DNA of 13,228 bases. It comes from Methanobacteriota archaeon (lineage in GTDB: Archaea; Thermoplasmatota; Poseidoniia; Poseidoniales; Thalassarchaeaceae). Positions within the stretch are counted from its first letter, which is position 1. The number at the start of each line of letters is the position of its first letter. The notes under the pieces were generated by a model. It made no database searches and was not told the DNA's origin. It was given only the letters and a program-made list of their open reading frames with translations. The DNA is taken from the NCBI GenBank assembly GCA_002683155.1, contig NYST01000069.1:1-13228 (forward strand). Reading direction: 5' to 3'. This document shows, one piece after another, positions 1 to 6,312 of this stretch. The position numbers and the translations under genes are program-made.

Positions 1-2
1 CG

Positions 3-78
3 GCCCCGATGGTGTAGTGGCCTATCATGCAGCCCTGTCGAGGCTGCGACCCGGGTTCAAATCCCGGTCGGGGCGCCA
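3..78 (+). tRNA. tRNA-Asp (anticodon GTC)
   Basis: A complete cloverleaf can be folded by eye. The 7-bp acceptor stem is GCCCCGA (3-9) with TCGGGGC (68-74). The anticodon stem CAGCC (30-34) / GGCTG (42-46) encloses the loop CTGTCGA with anticodon GTC at 37-39. The T stem CCGGG (51-55) / CCCGG (63-67) encloses TTCAAAT. The discriminator base at 75 is G, the known identity base for Asp tRNA, and a CCA is encoded at 76-78. No intron is visible in the anticodon loop. It decodes GAC and GAU. Confidence 0.96.
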
Positions 79-86
79 CTCAGTAT

Positions 87-105
87 CCCTTCTAGGGTGC
101 TTTTT
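87..105 (+). terminator. Possible terminator of tRNA-Asp
   Basis: Nine bases after the tRNA CCA lies a small hairpin, CCCT (87-90), loop TCT, AGGG (94-97), followed by TGC and a run of five T (101-105). Archaeal RNA polymerase stops mainly at oligo-T, so the T run is the significant part; the four-pair stem could be chance. The rest of 106-227 up to the end of the trm5 gene shows no gene or clear signal. Confidence 0.4.
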
Positions 106-227
106 GCTGCTATTCTTTGACCTTGGAACTAAGCCTGTTCTACCTCGTTTCGTCTTGAGGAAATTTGTTCCCTTAGGAATTTCTTTCCGAATCAGTGGAG
201 TAAAGTGGTCTCAGGTGAGTGAGTGCG

Positions 228-1409
228 TCAGGTCTGCTGGGGCGAAATCCAAGCCTCAAAGGAGCACAGCCTTAGGGAGCTGCTGTAATCCCTCTTTATT
301 CTGAGAGATGGTTCAGGGAATCCCGTAAGCAGCCTAGGTAGAGATCTCTTTATCTCCTCGTTGGCACCCGGAATTTCGCTCTCTGGAACTATCACCCTCC
401 CCCTGACAAGAGATGGCGTGGACAATTCTAGAAGAGGCATTAGAGATGGGAGGAATTCTATTGTACGATGGGGCAGGTTGACTATGATCAAGTCCCAACG
501 CCCTGTCAGTGAGTCGTCTTCAAGAAGCCGCGTTGCATCAGCGATTCCTACGATCCTGTCCTCGAAGATTCTGGAGATAGGAGAAGGCTCAGAAGGGTAG
601 TCCCTGCGATCCCATCTCCCGAGATTGTCGAGCAGAAGCGCTACGGCCTCTGGATTGAGGTCGGAAGCAAGGACGTGATTGACCAATTCCGACTCCGATA
701 GTAGGGTCGATAGTGCCGGACCAACCCCGCAAAAAGGATCGCAGACATTGATCGGTCGACCAAGTATTGCTCGTAACTCCTTGGACAGTGATAGCGTCTC
801 GAGCCTCTCAGATTGAAGCTTCGTGGAGAAGTATGCCTTGTTTGGGTCGCAAGCTATGGATCTGCCGGATTCCCTAACTAACACCCTAGTACTGCATGCT
901 GATTGTGGGATGTTCTCTGTGATAATGTCCCCGTCAACTCTGGCTCCAATGGGAGTTAGTTTGCGAATTCTTAGTTCTCCTTGAACGCCCTCGTCATTCA
1001 GCACGAGCCTGATGTGGGGGTGAGCTCGGAGTTTCGCCTCGGCAATCCTAGAAGAGTACGGATCGAGATTTGGCTCTATTCTCACAACCATCATGTCTGA
1101 GATGAACTCGTGAGAAGAGGGCCAATCCTCGCCGAATGCCTCTATTTCTTCCTCATCAACTAGTAATGCTAGGTGATTCCACCAATCCGTGTCTACCCTG
1201 TTGTCCACGACTCCCTCGTGCTGGACTAGTTGATGGGAATCCAGGGGATTTGTCATTTCAATGGGAGCGCCGGGGTCTAGTGGAACTAGCCTGTAATCGT
1301 CGTCTTCGTCGGGAATGACCCGCATCCCTGTCGCTAGCCAGCCCCTGTCCCTGAGAGTCAACAAGGCGTCCTCAACTTCGCGATTTGGTACTCTCAAGTG
1401 GCGCATCAC
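228..1409 (-). CDS. trm5: Trm5-family tRNA (guanine37-N1)-methyltransferase
   Basis: Transfers methyl from S-adenosylmethionine to N1 of G37, next to the anticodon, which keeps the reading frame during translation. The 393-residue protein shows the family's domain order. An N-terminal D1-like part (residues 5-50) starts LRVPNREVEDALLTLRDRG. The D2 region (about 100-190) includes DMMVVRIEP, RIAEAKLRAHP and VQGELRIRKL. The linker is AYFSTKLQSERLE (192-204). The class I SAM domain has motif I CDPFCGVGP (223-231), acidic loop SDLNPEA (249-255), DAT (291-293) and the signature NLPH (311-314). Archaeal Trm5 proteins are typically nearer 330 residues, so this one is somewhat long. The start is GTG at 1409 or ATG at 1406; an in-frame TGA lies just upstream, so nothing longer is possible. 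There is no convincing ribosome binding site. It is divergent from the gene at 1462. The related TYW2 enzymes of wybutosine synthesis share the fold, but the NLP motif and N-terminal region favour Trm5. Confidence 0.88.
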   Translation of the reverse strand: MMRHLRVPNREVEDALLTLRDRGWLATGMRVIPDEDDDYRLVPLDPGAPIEMTNPLDSHQLVQHEGVVDNRVDTDWWNHLALLVDEEEIEAFGEDWPSSHEFISDMMVVRIEPNLDPYSSRIAEAKLRAHPHIRLVLNDEGVQGELRIRKLTPIGARVDGDIITENIPQSACSTRVLVRESGRSIACDPNKAYFSTKLQSERLETLSLSKELRAILGRPINVCDPFCGVGPALSTLLSESELVNHVLASDLNPEAVALLLDNLGRWDRRDYPSEPSPISRIFEDRIVGIADATRLLEDDSLTGRWDLIIVNLPHRTIEFLPSLMPLLELSTPSLVRGRVIVPESEIPGANEEIKRSLPRLLTGFPEPSLRIKRDYSSSLRLCSFEAWISPQQT

Positions 1410-1411
1410 GT

Positions 1412-1439
1412 TGAAGTGCCGGTGGGCACCATCGCTTCA
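1412..1439. promoter_or_regulatory. Imperfect dyad in divergent spacer, possible operator
   Basis: The 52-base gap between the divergent starts at 1409 and 1462 contains two inverted half-sites of 14 bases, TGAAGTGCCGGTGG (1412-1425) and, on the other strand, TGAAGCGATGGTGC (1439-1426). They match at 10 of 14 positions, including TGAAG and GGTG blocks. No AT-rich TATA element is obvious in the gap. It could be an operator shared by both genes or an RNA hairpin; no binding protein is known from the sequence. Confidence 0.3.
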
Positions 1440-1461
1440 CAATGACGGAGGGACGAGGGCT

Positions 1462-1980
1462 TTGATTAGGAGTGTTCTGATATCTCCTGTGGGGCGCTAC
1501 TTTCGAACAAAGAGGCTTTTCAAAGCGGCGAAAGAGATATCCCGGGAGAAGAAGAAGAAGCTGATGGTGATAGGCGACCCTTGCAGTGGGAACTACTTCC
1601 AATTCATGTCCAGTATGTTCCCTAACTGCGAGCATGGGGACGTGACAGTGGACCTTTACGGATGCGATTCGTGCAACAGGATGGACATTAACGACATGAA
1701 AGCGTGGGGGGATTTCGAAGATGGTTCCTTCGTGGTCATGGAAACTGGGGTACTCGGCTTCTCAGTGGATGTGGAGGCTGTTCTAGGAGAGATAAAGAGG
1801 ATCTCTGGAGGCGACTTCCTCTCTGCGGGGGGGAACAGGGGTTTCCTTTGGGTGAATTACCTGTACAAGACTTACAGCAAGGACCTGAACTTCTCCATGG
1901 ATCCCTTCGACTCGAGAAAGGACGATTACTTCTCAGGAATCAAATTGGGCCAGAAAGGGTCGTTCCGTCTAAAGTTCTGA
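1462..1980 (+). CDS. Small methyltransferase-fold (Rossmann-like) protein, hypothetical
   Basis: A 172-residue soluble protein that resembles a compact class I SAM-dependent methyltransferase. A basic N-terminus (residues 11-34, with EKKKKL) leads into a strand and loop, MVIGDPCSGN (35-44), in the place of motif I. An acidic strand DVTVDLYGCD (60-69) follows, then MDINDM and a stretch in the motif IV/V layout, GSFVVMETGVLGF (88-100) and VEAVLGEIKRISGG (104-117). The glycine-rich loop is GDPCSG rather than GxGxG, so catalysis is uncertain. The start is inferred. The open frame runs back into the region opposite trm5, but TTG at 1462 is preceded by GGAGG at 1447-1451 and leaves a normal divergent spacer; GTG at 1489 is an alternative. 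It is the first gene of the plus-strand block, 42 bases before dphB. Substrate unknown. Confidence 0.6.
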   Translation: MIRSVLISPVGRYFRTKRLFKAAKEISREKKKKLMVIGDPCSGNYFQFMSSMFPNCEHGDVTVDLYGCDSCNRMDINDMKAWGDFEDGSFVVMETGVLGFSVDVEAVLGEIKRISGGDFLSAGGNRGFLWVNYLYKTYSKDLNFSMDPFDSRKDDYFSGIKLGQKGSFRLKF

Positions 1981-2022
1981 ACGCAATCAGATTGATGTGC
2001 GGTGGAGCATGAGAGGTGATCG

Positions 2023-2841
2023 ATGGCAGCGAAGGATGTCCCTCATGGACTGTGGCTGATTGGAATCGGTCCGGGGGACCTAGGGCATATGACAGAAAGG
2101 GCAAAGAGCATCGCGAAGGGTTGTAGCAAGAGGTATCTAGAAGGTTACACGGCTGTTCTCCCTAAGGACCAAGAGGAACTATTGGAGGAAGTGGTTGGTG
2201 CTTGGGAGAGGCTGATGAGGCCATCCGTAGAGGACCCGGAGAGTTTGCTGGAGGAAGCACGTGGGGAGTCGGTGGCACTGTTGGTTGTGGGTGATCCGAT
2301 GCAGGCGACCACTCACATCGACCTAGAGTCGAGGTGCATGGAAGAAGATGTGCGGTTCGAAGTAATCCCGGGCATGTCGGCAACCTCGCTTGCCGTCTCA
2401 TTGTCAGGCCTGCAATCCTACAAATTCGGGAGGCAGGTAACCCTCCCCTATCCCTATGGCGAGTATCTAGCCGTCTCGCCACTGGAGATGATTGGAAATA
2501 ATCGAGTCAATGGATTGCACACCCTTGTTCTGCTCGACTTGGACCCGACTGGGATGGGATTCGATCTTCCTACCCCTATGAGTCCACGGCAGGCTGTATC
2601 AATTCTAGAGAGGATGGCGGAAAAGACGCGAGAGGAGGTCTCGGGAGGATTGTCGCTTCCCGACATTAGGGGATGGGATGGGATTCTGCTTAGCGACGTT
2701 GGGACAAGCATGCAGAGGGTGACTTCTGGAACACTGGACGAGTTATCGGAAATGGAGGGAGGTTTTGTCCATACTCTGATTATTCCATCGAAAATGAGTG
2801 ATAACGAGAAGGACGCCTTCCGCAGAAGGAAAGAGTCCTAG
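2023..2841 (+). CDS. dphB: Diphthine synthase (diphthamide biosynthesis methyltransferase)
   Basis: Successively methylates the modified histidine of translation elongation factor 2 using SAM, a middle step of diphthamide synthesis that is restricted to archaea and eukaryotes. The 272 residues match the family's length and motifs. The N-terminal strand is WLIGIGPGDLGHMTERA (11-27). The family signature GDPMQATTHIDL (90-101) follows, then VIPGMSATSLAVSLSGLQSY (114-133), KFGRQVTLPYPYG (134-146) and NRVNGLHTLVLLDLD (160-174). The overall fold is the tetrapyrrole-methylase type. The start ATG is set by the upstream GAGAGGTGAT, a strong ribosome binding site. The C-terminus ends in a basic tail, RRRKES. 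The downstream gene begins 49 bases later on the same strand. The identification is firm. Confidence 0.95.
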   Translation: MAAKDVPHGLWLIGIGPGDLGHMTERAKSIAKGCSKRYLEGYTAVLPKDQEELLEEVVGAWERLMRPSVEDPESLLEEARGESVALLVVGDPMQATTHIDLESRCMEEDVRFEVIPGMSATSLAVSLSGLQSYKFGRQVTLPYPYGEYLAVSPLEMIGNNRVNGLHTLVLLDLDPTGMGFDLPTPMSPRQAVSILERMAEKTREEVSGGLSLPDIRGWDGILLSDVGTSMQRVTSGTLDELSEMEGGFVHTLIIPSKMSDNEKDAFRRRKES

Positions 2842-2890
2842 GTTTCCCGACGCCCTCAAGACTTAGCCTCATGTCCGGAGGCTCGATAGC

Positions 2891-4600
2891 ATGGCCAAGC
2901 CACCTGCAGAAGTGAGGTTCCCTGGGGACAAGAATCGCAGGAAGAGGTTGAGAGTGAGAGGTATAAAACAGGCATCAAAGGAAATCCAAATGAGGTTGGA
3001 GAAGAGTCTGGATGCGCTGCTCGACAATCCGGAGGGTTTCCTGCCTGAGATAGTCGGGGAGTTGGGCAAAGTCACGCTCTTCGGATCGAAGGATCCGATG
3101 GCCCTCACCCTGAAGGAGTTGGAGTTGGTCTCCTCTAAGAGGAACGATGTGCGGTGGCTCAAGAAGAGGATGGGCAAGAGGAGTGGGGGCGACATCGCTC
3201 GCTCGCTCGCTGGAAGTCTAGTGGCTGCTTCCGAGGAGGACTTGAGCACCGTATCGGTGTTCAAGAGCGATGTCTATGGTAACGCGAGTTACCTGAAGAG
3301 AGGGAGCGGTCGTCCCGGGCACCTCGTTGGTATCCAGAACTTCAACCACCCCAGGCTTAGACTGCTGGTGTGGGACGATCACGCCAAGGCCGGGCAGTAC
3401 TTCTTCTCATGGGATGGGGGGTTTGTCTTCACCGGTTTCGAACCCAATCCGCCCGGTGAATGGGTTAGTTGGACGCTCGAAAACACCTCAGTGGATCTCG
3501 AGGGAGGCTCCTGCAAGTGGTCGATCGGACTGAGCGAGGAGATAGTCAAATCCGATTCGAACACATCAGAGGGATGGCTCAAGCTAGACTTCTCCGATGG
3601 GACTACGGTAGGCCTCTCCCAAGCAGCTCTCGCTAAGACGGACGAGCCGCTGGCTCGCAGCATAGCAGTCTCGATGATGCCGCCAAACAAACTAGGAGAG
3701 GTCTGTGAGGCCTCGTGGATGTGGAGGCCAGAGGGCTGGCCAGAAGACAGGCCCCTGCCCGAAGAAGGCATGGAAAGGGTGGGGGAGGTACTCAGCACCT
3801 GGTTGAAGATGTCGTTAGAGGACAATGTGGTCTCTCGTGCATGCAGGGCCAGCATTCTGAACTCCATCCCAGATGGATTCGTAGTTGGAAACAGCTGGTT
3901 CTCAGAGGAGGACAGGGATGGATTCCTCAAGCACATGGGAGGGACGGAAGACGAGCGCAGGGCCCTGTCCTGTGTGCTTGACTCCACCGAAGGCGGGTTG
4001 CACGTGAGGACGGATGGCGTCGTACTTGATCTCGAGGACAGGGTGATAAGGCTCGAAGACTCGTCTTGCCACCCTGTGCTTGTCTCCCTGTGGGATGAAT
4101 ACGGGAAGGACATCCTGGAGAGGATGTACAAACTGACTGGGGACGAGGCGGAGAAGGTACACTCAAGGCAAGCGAAGAGGAAGCAGGGCTTCGGTGCGTT
4201 TCTGCGAGAGTTGAACGAATCTCTCAGCACGGCTATGAGGCTCGATAGGCTGCCATGGGAGAGCGTTGACCTGCCGGGTCCGCTCTCATTCGCAGATAGG
4301 CTGGTCAGGAAGGCTGCTGAGGATGGGGTCGCTTCTACCGTCTCAATGGCGAGGAAGGGAAGGGGCCTGGATGCGGCGATGGGTTGGGCGTGGCTGATGG
4401 TTCACGAAAGGACTGAGTCGGATGCTTGGAGGTTCGATGAGGAGAGTAGGGACAAGGGCGGTGACTGGGTTCCCGCACTGACTGCTGTGTGGGATGCAGC
4501 CCAGGCTCTCCTGATGGAGGATGACTTGGATTCCGAAGCCGACTATAGGTCATCTATGGAGTGGTTGTCAGAGGTCAGTGGTTCTGGGTCTCTGCCCTGA
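2891..4600 (+). CDS. Hypothetical protein, 569 residues, no recognised domain
   Basis: I do not recognise this protein. It is soluble, with no signal peptide or membrane segment. The N-terminus is strongly basic (KNRRKRLRVRGIKQASK, residues 14-30), as in nucleic-acid or ribosome binders. A mixed strand-rich middle part (about 125-260) is rich in Trp, Gly and Asp (VWDDHAKAGQYFFSWDGGF, WVSWTLEN, CKWSIGL). A more helical, acidic C-terminal half (about 290-569) has many Trp-Glu and Arg-Asp segments. No P-loop, nuclease or methyltransferase motif stands out. The start is ATG at 2891, preceded by GGAGG at 2877-2881. Codon use (mostly AGG for Arg) looks like its neighbours, so recent transfer is not indicated. 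It lies between dphB and the Vsr-like nuclease; the 25-base gap to the nuclease suggests co-transcription, but that does not establish shared function. Confidence 0.85.
   Translation: MAKPPAEVRFPGDKNRRKRLRVRGIKQASKEIQMRLEKSLDALLDNPEGFLPEIVGELGKVTLFGSKDPMALTLKELELVSSKRNDVRWLKKRMGKRSGGDIARSLAGSLVAASEEDLSTVSVFKSDVYGNASYLKRGSGRPGHLVGIQNFNHPRLRLLVWDDHAKAGQYFFSWDGGFVFTGFEPNPPGEWVSWTLENTSVDLEGGSCKWSIGLSEEIVKSDSNTSEGWLKLDFSDGTTVGLSQAALAKTDEPLARSIAVSMMPPNKLGEVCEASWMWRPEGWPEDRPLPEEGMERVGEVLSTWLKMSLEDNVVSRACRASILNSIPDGFVVGNSWFSEEDRDGFLKHMGGTEDERRALSCVLDSTEGGLHVRTDGVVLDLEDRVIRLEDSSCHPVLVSLWDEYGKDILERMYKLTGDEAEKVHSRQAKRKQGFGAFLRELNESLSTAMRLDRLPWESVDLPGPLSFADRLVRKAAEDGVASTVSMARKGRGLDAAMGWAWLMVHERTESDAWRFDEESRDKGGDWVPALTAVWDAAQALLMEDDLDSEADYRSSMEWLSEVSGSGSLP
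3196..3211 (+). repeat. Tetranucleotide tandem repeat (CGCT)4 inside the 569-residue gene
   Basis: Four perfect copies of CGCT run from 3196 to 3211, encoding part of IARSLAG. A tetramer is not a multiple of three, so gain or loss of one unit would shift the frame early in the protein (residue about 105). With only four copies the effect is probably negligible. Confidence 0.6.
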
Positions 4601-4625
4601 TTTTTGAGGATGAGGAGGAGTCGTC

Positions 4626-5048
4626 ATGGAGGTGCCCAATGCATCTTCTCAAGCGGTCCACAATGTGATGATTGCTAACAAGTCAACGGATACCAAGCCT
4701 GAATTGATTGTTCGGGGGATCTTGAGAACATCTGGTTTTCCAGGATACCGCCTCCATTGGAGGATCGATGAGGATGAAGGCCGGTATATCTGCAGGCCAG
4801 ACATATCATTCCCTGGTAGGAAGATAGCAGTCTTCGTCCACGGATGCTTCTGGCATAGGTGTCCGAAGTGCGACCTGAGCCTTCCCAAATCGAACGTAGA
4901 GTATTGGAGGGAGAAGTTCGAGAAGAACGTCGAAAGGGATGTGAGGAAGGAGTTAGCCCTGCAGGAAATAGGGTGGAGGGTCCACACGATTTGGGAGTGT
5001 GATTTGGCTGGTGGTGCTTCCCAATTGGTGAAAATTCTGAAGGGTTAG
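4626..5048 (+). CDS. vsr: Vsr-family very short patch repair endonuclease
   Basis: Nicks DNA 5' of the T in T:G mismatches that arise when 5-methylcytosine deaminates, starting short-patch repair. The 140 residues match the family's length and motifs: KSTDTKPELIVRGILRTSGF (19-38, the usual N-terminal NTKPE block), RPDISFP (57-63) with catalytic Asp59, FVHGCFWHRCPKC (70-82) with His72 and His77 and Cys74, Cys80 and Cys82 as zinc-ligand candidates, NVEYWREKFEKNVERD (90-105), and GWRVHTIWECDL (116-127) with Cys124. All core residues look intact. The start is well set by GAGGAGG just upstream of ATG 4626. In bacteria vsr sits beside the cytosine methyltransferase gene (dcm or a type II system), but none is present here; neighbours are the 569-residue orphan and a UbiB-family gene. 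Such a nuclease in an archaeal gene block suggests acquisition by transfer, although its codon use appears similar to its neighbours. Confidence 0.92.
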   Translation: MEVPNASSQAVHNVMIANKSTDTKPELIVRGILRTSGFPGYRLHWRIDEDEGRYICRPDISFPGRKIAVFVHGCFWHRCPKCDLSLPKSNVEYWREKFEKNVERDVRKELALQEIGWRVHTIWECDLAGGASQLVKILKG

Positions 5049-5063
5049 GAAACAGAATTTGAA

Positions 5064-6308
5064 ATGGAGGGCATTTTTGGAAGTGTCGTGCGTCCCCTGA
5101 CATTCCTCAGATTCTACAGAGAAATACGCAAGGAAGGCCCTGCGGACCTTGATTGGATTCAGAAGCAGGGATTATTGGCAGTCAAACTGACCCAGATTTT
5201 CGCCCTCAGGCCCGACATGCTGAGCATCGAGAAGTGCCGACAGCTCCAGAGGATGTATCGGAACGCTGCGACCATAGCTAGCGAAGATGTCAAGAGGATC
5301 TTGAAAGAAAGGGCCCCTGAATCATTCCACGAATCCATTGTGTGGTTCGATGAGCAACCTCTCGCAGCAGCATCTGTAGGACAGGTGCACAGAGCAACTT
5401 TGGCTACTGGTGAAGAAGTGGTAGTGAAAGTGGTCAAGGCTGATCACAAGAAGAGGTTCCAGAGAGACGTCAAGAGGATGATGCGGATGATGCGGATTGC
5501 AATAGCACTGTCTCCTAAACTGAGGAAGGTGGGAAATCCAATCGCATTGCTGAACCACGTCCAGGACTACACAACTAGAGAGTTGGACTTGCGAAACGAG
5601 ATCAGAGGCGGCTCTGAGTTGAAATCGATACAAGAGAGCCTGGCTGAAGATTTCCCAATGAAACGCCTCAGGTTCCCGAAGTACTATCCCGAGATATCCA
5701 ACGAGCACGTTCTGGTTTCCGAGTTCGTGGAGGGGAAGACCCTCGAGGAGTGCATCGAGGACGATAGCCTAGCATGGGACTATCTCATTGAGTTGTTCAG
5801 AATCCACGGGGCCTACATGTTCGGCGTCGGTACGTTCCATGGCGATCTGCATCCTGGAAACTGCATAGTTGACGGTGAGGGAAATTTTGTCTTCATCGAC
5901 AATGGCGCGATTTGCAATGCTCCGAAGAACGTGAGCCTGCCTCTGTTCAAGTTCTTCGAGGGCCTCTCTAAGAATGATCTTGATTCGGCATTCGAAGCAC
6001 TTCTCGGGCTCGCTGATGAGCGTCCCCCCGAAGAGAGGCTGATTCGATTCAAGGACAGGATGTCGGAAATATACAGTGGGTTCGGCGACAAGAGCGTTGG
6101 CGAGCAAAGCCTTACTGATCTGATGATGAAGACTGTGAGGGCAGCGGTGGAGGATGCGGGTGCTGACTTTGGCGAGGAGGGCTTTCCCATCATCCGCTCC
6201 CTGATGTACATGGACGGGTTGGTAATCAGAACCCATCCAGAGGTCAAGTTGATTGCTGAGATGGGCCCGTCGCTGGTTGAGTTCAGAGAGAGTCTGGGCA
6301 TGGAGTGA
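5064..6308 (+). CDS. ABC1/UbiB (ADCK, AarF) family atypical kinase/ATPase
   Basis: Members are protein-kinase-like ATPases that support prenylquinone and other isoprenoid-lipid metabolism at membranes. Visible landmarks in this 414-residue protein: the KxGQ-region helix as LLAVKLTQIFALRPDML (37-53), the alanine-rich nucleotide loop AAASVGQVHRA (101-111), the VVVKV lysine (Lys122), the ELD part of the ExD motif (173-175), LVSEFVEGKTL (217-227), the catalytic loop HGDLHPGN (259-266) and the metal-binding FIDNG (277-281) in place of DFG. The canonical KxGQ is KLTQ here, with Gly replaced by Thr. There is no obvious C-terminal membrane helix. It starts 15 bases after vsr, with only a weak ribosome binding site, and ends 4 bases before the phytoene desaturase gene, so co-expression with carotenoid genes is likely. 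Archaea do not make ubiquinone, so the ubiB symbol is not given. Confidence 0.92.
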   Translation: MEGIFGSVVRPLTFLRFYREIRKEGPADLDWIQKQGLLAVKLTQIFALRPDMLSIEKCRQLQRMYRNAATIASEDVKRILKERAPESFHESIVWFDEQPLAAASVGQVHRATLATGEEVVVKVVKADHKKRFQRDVKRMMRMMRIAIALSPKLRKVGNPIALLNHVQDYTTRELDLRNEIRGGSELKSIQESLAEDFPMKRLRFPKYYPEISNEHVLVSEFVEGKTLEECIEDDSLAWDYLIELFRIHGAYMFGVGTFHGDLHPGNCIVDGEGNFVFIDNGAICNAPKNVSLPLFKFFEGLSKNDLDSAFEALLGLADERPPEERLIRFKDRMSEIYSGFGDKSVGEQSLTDLMMKTVRAAVEDAGADFGEEGFPIIRSLMYMDGLVIRTHPEVKLIAEMGPSLVEFRESLGME

Positions 6309-6312
6309 TTAG

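Noticed and set aside
17..304. Open frame of 95 codons beginning inside the tRNA
   Set aside because: It starts within tRNA-Asp and runs into the 3' end of trm5 on the opposite strand; no ribosome binding site or family signal.
3379..4230. Long open frame of 283 codons on the minus strand
   Set aside because: It lies wholly opposite the 569-residue gene, is Ser/Pro-rich as expected of an antisense shadow, has no family resemblance and no ribosome binding site.
4626..5048. Vsr gene as evidence of a restriction-modification or defence island
   Set aside because: No methyltransferase, restriction enzyme, integrase or other defence gene is present in the window, and codon use looks like the neighbours.
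5478..5506. Short direct repeat of GATGATGCG in the UbiB-family gene
   Set aside because: It encodes MMRMMR in a helix in frame and only two copies exist; ordinary coding sequence.
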